DNA of 64,000 nt from Elgaria multicarinata webbii (GCF_023053635.1 NC_086178.1:89512226-89576225), one strand, 5' to 3'; shown: positions 24,845 through 35,245, numbered from the stretch's first letter. Made by a program: numbers and translations. The notes: generated by a model from the letters alone, not told the origin.

Positions 24845-27800
24845 TATAAAAAAAAACCAACGTACTTCTAAAGATGGAATGTTTAGGAACCTTTCTGACA
24901 TTCTCCCAATAGAAAAAAGAACCCTTTCACTCCAGGAGAAAGGGACTCTTATTTTACAATTAACCACCTTCCTATTTTATCACCAAACATCGCCTTTGTT
25001 CTGGATAGTTTCACCTCACTGACAATATTATTGTCAAGTAAGGCTGACCAAGAGACAAGCTTACTACATCAAAGTAAAACAAACTACAGCTTCAAATAAT
25101 CTGCAAACTAATTACCACTTAACTTTACCACTTAACTAATTAACTTACAAAAGACCTGTCCTAGTTGCAAACAGCAATACTAAGTGCTTTGCTTTGATCC
25201 AGCAAACTGCATTCCTTGATCTTAATAGGTCTTGCAGAATCTGAACTGCAGATCAAAGGTGAACTCTTCAAAAGACTGCTGCTACTTTGCAAACTAACCC
25301 TTTGCTACACCTGAGATGCTAAGCAAACCTGATGCAAAATTTGATGCAAAGTGATGCATATTGGGGCAAAAAATCCTAACTTCACATATATGCTAATAAG
25401 GTCTGAGCTAGCAGTGACTGACCAGGAAAGAAATTTTGTGGTGAATAGCTTAATGGAAATGTCAACCCAATCTGTGGCTGCTACGAAAAAAGAAAATCCC
25501 ATGTTTGGGATCATTCAAAAAGGAATCAAAAATAAAACTTCCAGTATCAAAATACCCTTAGAGAAATCTATGGTGTGCCCACACTTGGAATACTGTGTAC
25601 AGTTCCGGTCACCGCAACCTTTTGAAGTGTGGTGACCAGAAATGAGCTGAAAAAAGTGAAGGAACGTGCAACTAGAACAATCAAGGGGTGCAGCAACTCA
25701 CCTATGGGTTACAATGGGCAGTATCTAATGCTGCCCATGAATGAGTGAGGCCCACCTAACAAGGCCACCTAAACCTACTAGACAGGGAGGAACCTATTGC
25801 AGGTGGACTCAGAGACAGCTGCTCCTCCCAGCTCTGGCTGAGTTCCCCACCACCTGCACTCCACAGTTATCTCCTCTCTGTGATCAGAGATAACAGCAGG
25901 GATTACCGTGTGTACTGCTTCTGTTACTTCTGATTACAGAATGGAGATAACAGAAGTGTTTTCTCCAAGGAGAGGGTTGGAGGCTCCATGTGCCAGATGA
26001 GGAACCTCCATAGGCTGGCAGCTCCCCATCCATGAGCTACTGCATGTATGGCAGTATTTTGACCTTAGCATTTACCATAGTTTAGGAACAGAATCTAAAT
26101 AAATGCAAATACACACATGCTTAATTTGCTTTCTGGATTCATTTACATTATGGCTTAAATGAGGAGGGCGGGGGGGGGGGGGAGAGCATAAATCCACAAG
26201 TTGTTAGCTGACTACATTTTAATGCATTCCTATGTCAGTGGTTTTGCAATCTAACCGGAAAACCTAAAAGCAACTTCTGTAATGGTTCCCTGCCAGGCAA
26301 TTAGATAACAAGGCTGGCCTAAACCGCCCTCTTGATTCTCAAAAGCTTGCAGGAATATATTGTGTGACAGAGTGACCTGTGCTCATAACAAGTATTGTTG
26401 TTGTTTTGCGTTATATGTTTTGTAAACTTTCTTAGAACATGCTTGCAAATATTCACTTGCAAATATTCACCTACAACAAATCATTTATTTATTTATTTAA
26501 TTTCTATACCGCCCAATAGCCGGAGCTCTCTGGGCGGTTCACAAATCATGGCATTGTCTCCACTTGACTAGGATGCATTCATATATTTGAACTCAATGGG
26601 TTCTATCAAATAGTATCCTTCTATAAGCAGAATAGATACCACTGGTAAATGAAGTTCTCTCTGTCCTCTGCAGCTCTCCTCACACACTCCAGGTCTATTG
26701 GCACACATTTGGGAGGCATGTACAGATAAGGAATATTCCTATCGTGTGAGCAGAAGCCCACCTGCATAACATTGGATTTAGTTCAAAATAACCACTACCA
26801 TGAGTCCATACATTTTGGGACTCATATTTACACAAAGACCTGAATCCTACATTAGATGAACTGCAATTTAAATGGGTGTTGAACTGGAGCTACAGTTGCA
26901 CGTATTGCAATGGAACTTTTACAGTCAGGCATTACCCTTTGGATTTAGGATTATTCCATATATAGCAGAAAATTATATTAAAAGCCTTCTGGATTCTGAA
27001 CAGATTCTACAGGTAAAAATTGTAGGTCATAAGAGATGCTAGAGATGTGTTGCGGCTGAAGAAATGTAAATCCACCTACCATGGACCTGCCCAACAGTAG
27101 AGGTATTCTGACATACAGGACATCAACATCATGCTAGAATTCTTGCCCCTTTGTCTAATTCTGAGATATGTACTATCTGTCTAGGAGTTTGGTTTAGGAC
27201 ACAGACTTTAAATCTTCAGAACTGCAACTCAAGATACATGTTGTTCTTCAGTACAGGAAGGCATTGAAACATTGATAAAATAAATGTTGAACTTTTTGGC
27301 CTAGAAGAAAACAGCATTAATCAGCCTCATGCAGGCAAGAAGTATCTTTCTACTGATGCACTTTCCTTGATCTTAACTAATCTTAGATCCATAATACATT
27401 AACTTGCAGGTTCATTGTGATTTGTCTTCATTCTCTTTTAATTGTCTATCACATCTATTAAACTCAAAAGTATTCTGAGGTTATAGTAAATGAAAGTAGG
27501 TGGGCTTGTTTTTAACATACTAGATATGGCAGATGTGAACCTAAAATTGCAACCTAAAAACTATCTTTGCAACTACTGGGATAAACTTCTTTTGATCCAA
27601 ATGAAGCTTCAAAATAATGTTTTTCTAATGAAATGACTCAAGCCATTTTTGCTTGTACTGTTTACATATTTCAAAAGCAATGTCACAAATTAAAATGATC
27701 AAGATTAAAATGATCAAGAGCCATACTGAGTAACAATATTACCCATTAGGTCAGCACTGGTTTTGTATAGAGGTATGACTCCAACAAGTTTTCAGCTTGA

Positions 27801-30800
27801 ATTGCTATAACAGTTGCTACAACAATGTCAAAGTTAATAAAATAAATTATGATTAAACAACATCAATGTTGACATTTTGCTTCTACATTGAAAAAAGCTA
27901 CCAGACCAGAATCATATTTCTTAAATATTAGACACATACATTTCACAACTTAAAATGAATCAAGTTGCACACTGTTGTTGGACAGACTCACAATTACTAT
28001 CTGAAATAAGTATAATACTTTAGATCTATGTACGTTTTTGAAACACTTGAAGCATTAATAACCCCATTATTTCTCTTTTTAAGATTTTTTTTCATCATAA
28101 TACAAAGTTTCATACAGTAGATGGCCAGACTGTCCAAAACGCCACATTTTTAAATAACAAAACTACACTGAATGTACACTCTATTAGTTAAAAATAACTG
28201 AAATTTATATTTTAATGTACCCATTACAATTATTAAAATCAGCCTTTGGACTTTATTACTATAGAAAGTACAATAAAACTTCAGTCTCCAGGTGCAATTG
28301 AACAAAATATCAATATGAGCAGTAATTCTTGGTGTTATCTTTGCATAAGTTGTCCCCGTTATTGATCGAAACCACAATCAACTCCTTGCACCACATAAAC
28401 ATAATACGTTTGCTCCTTTCTTCTCTTTATCATAAAATCCCTTAATTAAGAATTTCAAAGGTAACTAAGGAACAGCCTACATATAGCAAACTTGAGCGCC
28501 CCCCCCCCCCCCCCCGTTTTGGAAATCAATTCAGAAGCTTTTGCTGTGTTGTCAACTAGGGAAAGGAGATTAGTGGCAGGAAAGGAGGGAGATCTGGTCT
28601 TCTCAGTAGTGGCCTCAGTTCCTTGTAGTATACCCAACATAACCCACTTCAGGTGAAGTTTAATATACAGTGAAACATTCTTTCCACAAGTTTTTTTTAT
28701 AGTGAAGTTTTAAACAATATTTTAATATATTCCATTGTCCCAAAAGTTTGACAGGCTGTTCAATATGTAGGATATTTAATGTTTGTTCATTTTTTATATT
28801 TGTGTTCCTTCAAGAAGCTGAATTCTGCATCCAATGCCATATTCTGTAGAATGCAGAAAACGCTGAACTTAGGTTTCTTAAGGTTTCTTTACTCCAGTCA
28901 ACAAAAACAAAAACCATTACCCAAAGGACCTTTTTTCTGCCGCTCCCAAATTGTGGAATAGCCTTCCGGCAGAGATTCATCAACTCAAAAGTCTTCCAGA
29001 ACTTAAGAAAGCCATAAAGACTGATTTCTTCCAGCAGGTGTAACCCAGTTGAATTTTAAGATGCCTTTTAATAATGTGCTGCTTTTAATAATGTATTAGT
29101 TTTATATGTTTTAATCAATTATATGTATTTTATGGTGTTTGGATTTGTGTTGTACCCCGCCTTGATCCAGAGGGAGAGGCAGGTAACAAATAAATAAAAA
29201 CATTATTATTATTATTGCTTCACAGCTCCTGTTCCCTTACTTTAATCACTAAATCAACACAAAGGCAGTCTTGTTTTTCCTGGTGTTAACTGCAAAACCA
29301 GTTATTGACCAGTTCTGGGGTTGTTGTTGTTTTACCTATACAGGTAAATCCAATGTTTCACAAGCAGTCCTGCTCATGCAATGGGACTTCACATTCCTCC
29401 TCCCCACTATAGCTCGATGCACATGCCTCAAACCTTTTTGCTTTTTTGCTAAGTGTAAGCCGCTCCAAGAGCCTTTTTTGGCTGAGGAGTGTGGTACAAA
29501 TATGATAATAAATAAACCTACTCTGGTGGGTCTTCCAATGCTCTAGAGCAGAACTGGGGGATGCAGTGGGAAAAAGAAATTTAATCCATCAGGTGTATCT
29601 GTTCTGCTGGCAGAAGGACACTACTGGATACAATCCACTCACTTTAATTTAAGGAGGACATTGGCCTAAAGATTCAAATGTAGGGCGTAGACATTTGACC
29701 GCTTCAAATTCCTGCTCTGCTAAGAATCTCACTATAGGTATAGTTTTGGTCAAATCACCATTTCTCAGTTTAATTTGTCTTTGAGCATTGTTGTTGGGCT
29801 AAAATTCAGTGCTATGACTTCCTTGGAGGGAATGTGATATATTGTGAATGCAAGAAACAGATTTTTAGAACCACTTTTTGAAGACAACTCCCAGCATCCC
29901 TGACCATTGGCTGGGGCTGATGAGAATTGTAGTCAAACAACAACTGCAGGGCCAGCAACAACTGCAGGGCCAAAGGTTCTTCACCTCAGGAGTAACATAA
30001 AATGGTTAACACGCCCAATTGCAATGACCTCTTGTGGCCCAAGAACAAACAACTAGTGTAGTCTCTGGAGAAAAAGGGAGATGTAGCATGAAAGCTGTAA
30101 TGAGAAATACAATTCTTTTCTGTCTTTTTAGACCAATGAGCTCCTGTTTCTCCCCTACTCATGCACATCACACCTCACTTCTTTCTGTTTCAGAATTTAC
30201 TATGGTAAGTGCACTAGTGTTTTCCGTAGTCACAGTTAGAAAACTCACAACGAACTGTGGCAAATTGTGACCAGGAGCCAACTATGGTTAGCAAAATCCT
30301 ACATGCACACATAATATTAATCATAGTTAGCTCTGCATGTGCAAATGGTGGGGTTGTGAATGTCTGTTTGAGCTAGGGGTAGGGTAAAGGGAGAAGCTGC
30401 AGTATTGTCACAATCATAGAACCATGGTTAAGTAATCAGGCAGAGTTCCTTTTAGGCTTAGTGCAGATGTATTTGTCTCATACTGGCTGAAAGTCCAAGG
30501 GCTAGAAGAAAATAATTAGTCTAAGAAAAATGGATGCACCAGAAATTGCTCCTTTAGAAGGCAAATTCTATACACACATTCAAACTCTGCCTAATTGCTG
30601 TTTACTGTGACATTTCCAATAAAACCTTTCCAAATTCCTTGCTTAGGTATGTAAGAAATATCTAAGAATTATCTGACTGTCTTATAGAGGAAACTAATGC
30701 CAGTACAAAGGGGACTAAAAAAACCACATCAACAGATCTCTTCAAGTTCTTCCTTGCAGTTCATCACAGTTTTCCCCGTTCCTCATTCCCATCTATGTCC

Positions 30801-32897
30801 AACTTACAAAAGAAAGACTGAGATTACAAAGATAAACCCATTTACTGCATGGTGATGAAATATCTCCCTCTAATGAATACTAAATCTTCTGTTTACACAA
30901 AACAGGAGAACATCGACATATATATTCTTCCTTCTTTTTCTTGTAGAAACCTACAACAAGCGCTCTAATAACCAGTTGCAGAACTTTCACCACTGGCATA
31001 ATTTTGATCACCATACATACTATTTGATTTTTACTTGAGGTGCTAAGGAGGGGGGGAAACTAATTTTCCCCAGCTTCCACACTTCCCTTTCATGAATGTT
31101 TAACTTTATACTGTACACACAAAAAAATTGTAAAAAAAAATACTGGGAGTTGTAGGACTTTGTCCTGCAACTCCTTACATCATCTAGCCATGGCAGGCTG
31201 GGAAATGCTGAGAGTTGTAGAGCTTCTTCTGCCTAAACATGCATAGGATTGCACCCTAAGAGTAAAAGTACCGTATTTCTTCGATTGTAAGACGCCATCG
31301 ATTGTAAGACACACCCTAATTTCTGTACCACCAACAGAAAAAAAGCTTTGATTCTAAGAAATAATAAACGCACCTGCGATTCTAAGACGCACCCCATTTT
31401 TAGAGGTGTTTATATGGGGGGAAAGGTGCGTCTTAGAATCAAAGAAATACGGTACTCTTACCAAGACTATTGGCAAGGAAAGGAAGAACCTTGGACATAA
31501 CCATGAAGATTTAAAAAGGAGCAAAACAACAAAGAAGCAGGGACAGCAGCAGACACAATAAAGGAAACCACCATAAGAAAGGACTTTAAACAGTTTGCTA
31601 GAAAGAAAAACGTTATGCTCTTCTAGTATCACTCCATTATTACATGCCCAGAAATGGGTATTTATTGTAAGCTACCAAGAACTTTACAAGTACAGATAGT
31701 AAATACCACAGGAGATAGTGGATAGAAACAAGCCCAAGTTTTACCAGAATTTCAGACACCACATTTCAGTTGTTTAATTGCAAATATTTTCAAATTTCAC
31801 TTTTGAACATCTCTTTTGAAGAATACTATCTAAAAACTAAATGCTAAATTTCAAAACTAAATCTTAAATCTCATCATTTAGTTACATATTAAACTAATGT
31901 CAGAAGAAACTTATCAGTTGGAGCAGTAGCCTGAAATAGGGGAGCCCTGAGTGAAAATCCCCTTTCAACCATGAAAGTTACAGGATGTAACTAAAAAACA
32001 GTGTTTTTTCAGCTTTTTTCATCCTATTTCACAAGTTTATTATGGGGGGGGGGGGAATTATCAACTCCACATATAGAATCCAAACCTCCTTAGATATCAC
32101 ACCCTCACAGTGTAACCCATCCAACAGGATTGCTGGGAAGATAAAATGAAGTCAGTCACATATGTCACCCTGAGCTGCTTGGCGTAAGGGCAGGGCACAA
32201 ATGTGATTAAATGAAACTTGCCAGACATAGTATTTTTTACTGGTTGGCAGGCTGTTCCTACCCACTTTCTTCTCTCCCCCCCCCCCCCATTAAGTGCACA
32301 ACTGGAAACACTGAGAAGGAAAAAGAGAAAACGCAAGAAAAACATGACCTGAGGGGTTTGAGGGATGGGTAAGGTTGCAAGCAGATTCAGACTGATGAGA
32401 ATTGCTTGGAACCTCCAAGCCACCCTTCAGATTAATTCTCAAGGGTAAGTCAAATAAAATAATAAAGAACAACCTTGCGGGAAAGGAGAGCAAGGGGGAC
32501 GGGGACGACTCCACAGCCACGCCTCAGCCTCCACAGCTCGAGGTCAACCTTCCCTCTCCCCCTTCCTGCATGAAGCCAAAGCAGGAGAAGAGGTGGCCCA
32601 ACTTCTGCCTCGCCTCCCGCCCTTCGGCTGGCTTCTTGGTCGGCGACCCCCCCTCCCCGCCCTCGCCTGTCACTTACCGCCCTTGTCCTTGCCGTACATG
32701 TGCCCGGCCACCTGATGAGAGAGCGGCACACAGCCGTTGAGGAGCCGGACCCTCCCTCCATCCTCTTCGCCGTCCACCGACGTCGACGTCGTCGTCGACG
32801 CCGCCGCCGAGCTCGGAGGAGGCACGTCCACCTTGACGCCCCGAGGAAGCCGCTCGGCCTCGCTGCTCTTCGCGCAGCGCGGGGGCTCGGTGGCCAT
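14952..32897 (-). CDS. IPMK: Inositol polyphosphate multikinase (six coding exons)
   Basis: IPMK phosphorylates inositol tris- and tetrakisphosphates toward InsP5 and also makes PIP3; it acts in nucleus and cytosol. Six minus-strand exons with GT-AG borders and compatible phases (32678-32897, 24019-24104, 19783-19879, 18826-18998, 16732-16813, 14952-15571) add up to 1,278 bp, 425 residues, against 416 in human. Visible landmarks: LNGCVPLSHQVAGHMYGKDK in residues 53-72, the family signature PCIMDVKIG at 150-158 (Asp154, Lys156), SSLL at 261-264, and IDFAH at 393-397 with the metal-binding Asp394. The start MATEPP matches mammalian IPMK and has a good Kozak context (G at -3, G at +4). The N-terminal 50 residues are poorly conserved and Ser/Thr-rich. 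The basic stretch around 328-339 is shorter than in mammals. The gene looks intact. Neighbours CISD1 and UBE2D1 confirm orthology. Confidence 0.98.
15572..16731 (-). other. IPMK intron 5
   Basis: Contains an L2-type LINE tail (15990-16075) and otherwise unremarkable AT-rich DNA. Confidence 0.9.
15990..16075 (+). repeat. L2 LINE 3' end with (TAA)n
   Basis: TTTTACTCTGTACAGCACCA TGTACATTGATGGTGCTATA TAAATAATAATAA: the standard L2 tail found across vertebrates, with GCACCATGTACATTGATGGTGC forming a hairpin. Confidence 0.85.
16732..16813 (-). CDS. IPMK: IPMK coding exon 5
   Basis: 82 bp between acceptor TTTTTAAG and donor GTAATG. Encodes VYHIHSDSYETQNQHYGRGL and TKETIKD, residues 193-219, nearly identical to mammalian IPMK. 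Ends in phase 1. Confidence 0.97.
17470..17680 (+). repeat. Degraded tRNA-derived SINE in IPMK intron 4
   Basis: AGCCAGTGATACAGCATCCA and GTCCCAGGTTGAATTTCATT (decayed B box) followed by TGATTCAGCATAAAGACAG. Old copy of the family at 1741-1882. Confidence 0.5.
18060..18230. mobile_element. Palindromic element in IPMK intron 4
   Basis: GAGACCCTGGTTTGCATTAA GACAGGG at the left pairs with the reverse complement of GACTTAATGCAAGCCAGGAT CTCC at the right. Probably a non-autonomous DNA transposon. Confidence 0.55.
18434..18494. repeat. 29-bp tandem duplication in IPMK intron 4
   Basis: TAGTAAAGGAGGAAGGATAA plus AGCACTGTG occurs twice in a row, purine-rich. Two copies only; could be length-polymorphic. 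Confidence 0.85.
18826..18998 (-). CDS. IPMK: IPMK coding exon 4
   Basis: 173 bp between acceptor TTAATAG and donor GTAAGA. Encodes residues 136-192 including LYLKLEDVTHRFKKPCIMDV with the PxxxDxKxG signature that binds the inositol phosphate, and the QQVSKYPLMEEIGFLVLGMR segment. Confidence 0.98.
19783..19879 (-). CDS. IPMK: IPMK coding exon 3
   Basis: 97 bp between acceptor CTTCAG and donor GTATGA. Encodes residues 103-134, VYAAGCEDSVFLELRKYLPK YYGTWSPPTAPN, and the first base of Asp135. Confidence 0.97.
20084..20120. repeat. (GT)n microsatellite in IPMK intron 2
   Basis: About 18 uninterrupted GT units, directly upstream of a LINE tail. Confidence 0.95.
20121..20236 (+). repeat. L2-type LINE 3' end (hairpin family A)
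   Basis: GTAAACCGCCCAGAGAGCTT CGGCTGTGGGGCGGTATATA AATG and a (TAAA)n tail. Confidence 0.85.
20310..20425 (+). repeat. LINE 3' end (hairpin family C)
   Basis: CTTGTACACCGCTCCGAAAT TTTTCAATGGGGAGCGGTAT ATAAATATTC then TAAA-type tail. CCGCTCC pairs with GGAGCGG. Confidence 0.8.
20716..20832. mobile_element. Palindromic hAT-like MITE, diverged
   Basis: GACCCTCTAGATGTCTTGGC CTACAACTCATATC and the opposing arm GATGATGGGAGCTGGAACCA AAACATTTAGAGG. Same family as 42740-42875. Confidence 0.65.
21340..21523. mobile_element. TA-flanked palindromic MITE, copy 1
   Basis: 184 bp beginning CCGTATTTCTTCGATTGTAA and ending TCGAAGAAATACGG, flanked by TA on both sides as in Tc1/mariner-type insertion. Inside are repeated 'GATTCTAAGACGCAC' motifs on both strands. 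Sister copies at 31271-31452 and, reversed, 34245-34394. Confidence 0.85.
24019..24104 (-). CDS. IPMK: IPMK coding exon 2
   Basis: 86 bp between acceptor TCTCCCAG and donor GTAAAT. Encodes GILQHPDGTVLKQLQPPPRG PRELEFYNQ, residues 74-102; Gly74 is split across the intron. Confidence 0.98.
24426..24844 (+). repeat. L2-type LINE: end of ORF plus 3' UTR and tail
   Basis: An uninterrupted frame (24426-24665, 79 codons) shows the characteristic C-terminus of the L2 reverse-transcriptase protein: ERAFSVAAPVLWNSLPREAR then APSLMGFQKQAK. The 3' UTR ends in GGGCAAAAGGCGGGATACAA and a (TAA)n tail. 5'-truncated, and relatively young because the frame is still open. Confidence 0.88.
25325..25690 (+). repeat. 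CR1 LINE fragment (second ORF, C-terminal part)
   Basis: The translation of 25351-25635 keeps CR1 reverse-transcriptase C-terminal phrases: HIGAKNPNFTYMLIRSELAV, VTDQERNFVV, CPHLEYCVQFRSPQ. The nucleotide phrase ACACTTGGAATACTG is diagnostic. Truncated at both ends. Confidence 0.88.
26483..26547 (-). repeat. L2-type LINE 3' end (hairpin family A), reversed
   Basis: (TTTA)n then TTTCTATACCGCCCAATAGC CGGAGCTCTCTGGGCGGTTC. Confidence 0.85.
28499..28515. repeat. Poly-C run (17 C)
   Basis: Homopolymer in IPMK intron 1; length is prone to sequencing error. A poly-G run of similar size is at 26166-26182. Confidence 0.9.
28905..29215 (+). repeat. LINE end of ORF and 3' end (family D)
   Basis: AAATTGTGGAATAGCCTTCC GGCAGAG matches the 'LWNSLP' end of an L2-type ORF in a decayed frame. 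The 3' end is TACCCCGCCTTGATCCAGAG GGAGAGGCAGGTAACAAATA AATAAA. Sister 3' end at 5280-5430. Confidence 0.75.
29440..29518 (+). repeat. LINE 3' end (hairpin family B)
   Basis: TTTGCTAAGTGTAAGCCGCT CCAAGAGCCTTTTTTGGCTG AGGAGTGTGGTACAAATATG then AATAAATAAA; copy of 5890-6052. Confidence 0.8.
31271..31452. mobile_element. TA-flanked palindromic MITE, copy 2
   Basis: 182 bp, CCGTATTTCTTCGATTGTAA to AAAGAAATACGG, TA on both sides; the flank reads GTAC-like on both sides. Very similar to copy 1 and in the same orientation. Confidence 0.88.
32095..32215 (+). repeat. Decayed tRNA-SINE 3' half
   Basis: CAACAGGATTGCTGGGAAGA TAAAATG and CCTGAGCTGCTTGG with GGGCAGGGCACAAATGTGAT resemble the 3' half of the SINE at 4477-4690. 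Confidence 0.4.
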
Positions 32898-33180
32898 TTC
32901 TCGGGGCGGCCTCCGCGGCTCCCGCAGCCTCCCCGCCTTCAAGGGCCGCCGCCGCCGCCGCCAGCGCCTCGGGCAGCGGTTCGCCGCCCTGGCCGGGCCC
33001 GCGGCTCCATCGCGCGCCCCCGTCCGTAGCTCTGCCTCAGGGAGCGCAGCAACTCCTTCCCTCGTCACCTCAGCCGCTCGGCTCGACTGACTAAGCGGCA
33101 CTGGGCAGAGGCAGCACCTTACTACTGCTGGGCATGCGCGGTGCAAGTTGAGTTTGCGCAGTAGCCGCGACTGAAGCTTC
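32470..33180 (-). promoter_or_regulatory. CpG-island promoter of IPMK
   Basis: Dense CpG in otherwise AT-rich DNA, covering coding exon 1, the 5' UTR and the likely start region. GGGCATGCGCGG at 33130-33141 resembles an NRF1 site. No TATA box is seen, in keeping with a housekeeping promoter. Exact start sites cannot be read from sequence alone. Confidence 0.75.
32678..32897 (-). CDS. IPMK: IPMK coding exon 1
   Basis: 220 bp from ATG (32895-32897) to donor GTAAGTG. Encodes residues 1-73: MATEPPRCAKSSEAERLPRG, a low-complexity SSAAASTTTSTSVDGEEDGG, then the conserved RLLNGCVPLSHQVAGHMYGK. The Ser/Thr/Ala run is encoded by a GCG/ACG/TCG trinucleotide-like stretch (near 32776-32812). The frame stays open upstream to 33395, but MATEPP is the conserved start. 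Confidence 0.97.
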
Positions 33181-33240
33181 CCCTCCTCAGCTTGCCCTGG
33201 GTTGCGGAAAGGTTTTCCCACATAGCCACCCAAAACGTGA

Positions 33241-33619
33241 GGAGAAGGAGGCAGTGCTTTAATTACTAAAAGAAAAAAGATGCCAGGGTTCAAGGTAAGC
33301 TGAAAGCCACTTCCTTTCCCGTGGTAGCCCTTCTGAGTAACCCCCAGATGTCTATGGAGATGGCTAGACAATGATGATGAGAAAGCACTCTGCATATGCT
33401 CAGAAGCAGAGCTACAGTATTATATTACAGGGCGGAGTTAATTCAGGAGACCGTGTTTTGATTACTAAAAGAAAAAGAAGTGCAGGGCTCAAGACTGCTG
33501 AAAGCCACACTCTTTCCCCTAGTAGCACCTACCCCTATCCCCAGATATTTGTAGAGATAGCTAGAGGGGAAAGCACTTTGTATGTGCTCAGAGACAGAGT
33601 TCCAATATTATATTAAAGG
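33241..33619. repeat. Diverged tandem duplication of about 190 bp upstream of IPMK
   Basis: Copy 1 (33241-33431) and copy 2 (33440-33619) share GTGCTTTAATTACTAAAAGA / GTGTTTTGATTACTAAAAGA, GCTGAAAGCCAC, CCCCAGAT, GAAAGCACT, TATGCTCAGA-type and ATTATATTA blocks in the same order, with small gaps. It lies just upstream of the IPMK CpG island. Origin unknown; it could be a local duplication of upstream regulatory DNA. Confidence 0.8.
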
Positions 33620-34034
33620 ACTGATCCCTAGTCATTAATTCAGGTTCTGGGACTGAGCACCGATGAATTAAGCTCTAGCAGAAGGCCTGTTCAAAAAAAC
33701 ATAATTTGCAGAAAATGCAACCTACCCCAGTTATAATTTCAAATGGCAGGACTCAGCCAGAAAAACAAAAGGGTATAACAAAGGCAATGAATGAGGTCTG
33801 GCTATGTACAAAGCACTTCTCCCTCCACAATGCTACTTAAGCACAGGCAAGCCTGTGCCACATCTGCTTCACAGCACACTTACCAGGGGGATAAACTTCT
33901 TTCTCATTCAACAAGCTTAGGAACATACTGCATAAGACCAGGTCAAGCATTCCCGCTTCACACTTGAACCATCAAGCACCATAATATTGGGACTGGAAAG
34001 CAGGGATTGTGCACATAGAGTGGCAAAGAAGAGC

Positions 34035-34235
34035 TTAGGTTCATGCAAACAGCCTCAGAGGACTGGGCAGAACTGGATTCAAATCCTTCCCCAGCCATGA
34101 AGCTCACTTGATAACCATGGGCCCATCTCTTATCTCACCACTTCACCTACTTACCAGGGTTGTTGTGAGGACAGAATGGAGATGGGGGGGGGAGAAGAGA
34201 AATGTGTATTCTTCCATGAGCTCCTTTGGGATATA
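34035..34235 (+). repeat. tRNA-derived SINE
   Basis: CTGGATTCAAATCCTTCCCC (B box region) then AGCCATGAAGCTCACTTGAT and CCAGGGTTGTTGTGAGGACA GAATGGAGA. Same family as 4477-4690. Confidence 0.7.
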
Positions 34236-34244
34236 CATGTAGTA

Positions 34245-34394
34245 CCCTATTTCTTCAATTCTAAGACGCACTTTTTTCCCATATAAACATCTCTAAAAAT
34301 GGGGTGCGTCTTAGAATCGTGGGTGTGTCTTAGGGTTTTTTTTTCTGTTGGTGGTACTGAAATTAGTGTGCGTCTTACAATCGAAGAATTACGG
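34245..34394. mobile_element. TA-flanked palindromic MITE, copy 3 (reversed, shorter)
   Basis: 150 bp, CCCTATTTCTTCAATTCTAA GACGCAC to CGAAGAATTACGG, TA on both sides. It is in the opposite orientation to copies 1 and 2 and about 30 bp shorter inside. Confidence 0.85.
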
Positions 34395-34497
34395 TATATA
34401 AAATCAACTGTAATACCATATGCAAAAACCTGCTCTGTGTTTCAGATATGGAAAAGAGTGGGCAATTTCTTCCACTATAATAATATATTATTATTAG

Positions 34498-34612
34498 AGC
34501 GGGGATGGGCAACTTATGGCCCATCAGTACCACTGAGCATGACCAACGGTCAGGGATGATGGGAATTGTAATTCAGCATCTGGAAGACCACAGCTTCCCC
34601 ATCCCAGCACTT
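34498..34612. mobile_element. Fragment of the 'ACTACAACTCCC' MITE family
   Basis: GGGATGGGCAACTTATGGCC with GGTCAGGGATGATGGGAATT GTAATTCAGCATCTGGAAGA. Confidence 0.55.
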
Positions 34613-35129
34613 GAATTTATGCCCATACATAGCCTAAGCCAGAGAAGGGTTCTGACACTAAAATTCAGTTTGTACATAGGAAAAGGAACCGGACATCCCA
34701 AAACTCTAGAAAACAAAACAAAAATGTTCTCTCCTGGTATGAGTAGCTTTTCCCCTCAAAAGATTGGCAATAGAAGCAGGTTAAGGAAATTTGGCTAGCT
34801 AAGTATCAGGGATGGAGGGAACTTGGAGAATCTCCATGTATACTGATGTTGGATTCTGAGATGTACTCTTCCTTTCCAAACACAATATATAGGGCTAACT
34901 GCAATTTCTTTGTTGTTCCAGTGGCATCTATTAGTTTTATATCAAAGTGATGGTCATTACCTTTAAAATCACTAAGAGGCTGCTCCAGGGAAGGGAGAGA
35001 CCAACCTGGCCAGAGAAGGAGCAGCTGACCGGAGATTGCTTCACCCCGCTCTTCCAGAGAGAACACTTAAAAGAACTTTGTACCGAAGAACCTGTGCCCG
35101 AATTTGCTTTTTTCCCTCCATCAATCCCT

Positions 35130-35245
35130 TTTTCTTGTCTGTCATGTCTTTTAAATTGCAACCCTGAAGGTAAGAACTGTCTAATTATTAATCTTGTAAA
35201 TGATTCAGGGAGCTTGTTTGGCTGAAGAGCAGCGTTAAAATGCCT
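35130..35245 (+). repeat. Decayed LINE 3' end (family B)
   Basis: TTCTTGTCTGTCATGTCTTT TAAATTGCAACCCTGAAGG, then GGGAGCTTGTTTGGCTGAAG AGCAGCG; same layout as 5890-6052 with a mostly lost stem. A second LINE piece with TGCACCTAAGCTGTGGAATT CCTTGCCCCAAGAGAT follows at 35330-35460. Confidence 0.55.

Larger units (their letters stand above)
24105..32677 (-). other. IPMK intron 1
   Basis: 8.6 kb. Holds LINE ends at 24426-24844, 25325-25690, 26483-26547, 28905-29215 and 29440-29518, a TA-flanked MITE at 31271-31452, and a poly-C run. Between about 26.6 and 28.5 kb, and between 29.95 and 31.1 kb, I see no recognisable gene or element. Confidence 0.9.

Noticed and set aside
32737-33090. 117-codon plus-strand frame opposite IPMK exon 1
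   Set aside because: Antisense shadow of a GC-rich CpG island with Arg/Pro-rich low complexity.
32898-33395. Upstream extension of the IPMK frame to an ATG at 33395
   Set aside because: The frame is open, but the conserved start MATEPP is at 32897 and the extension looks like 5' UTR and promoter.
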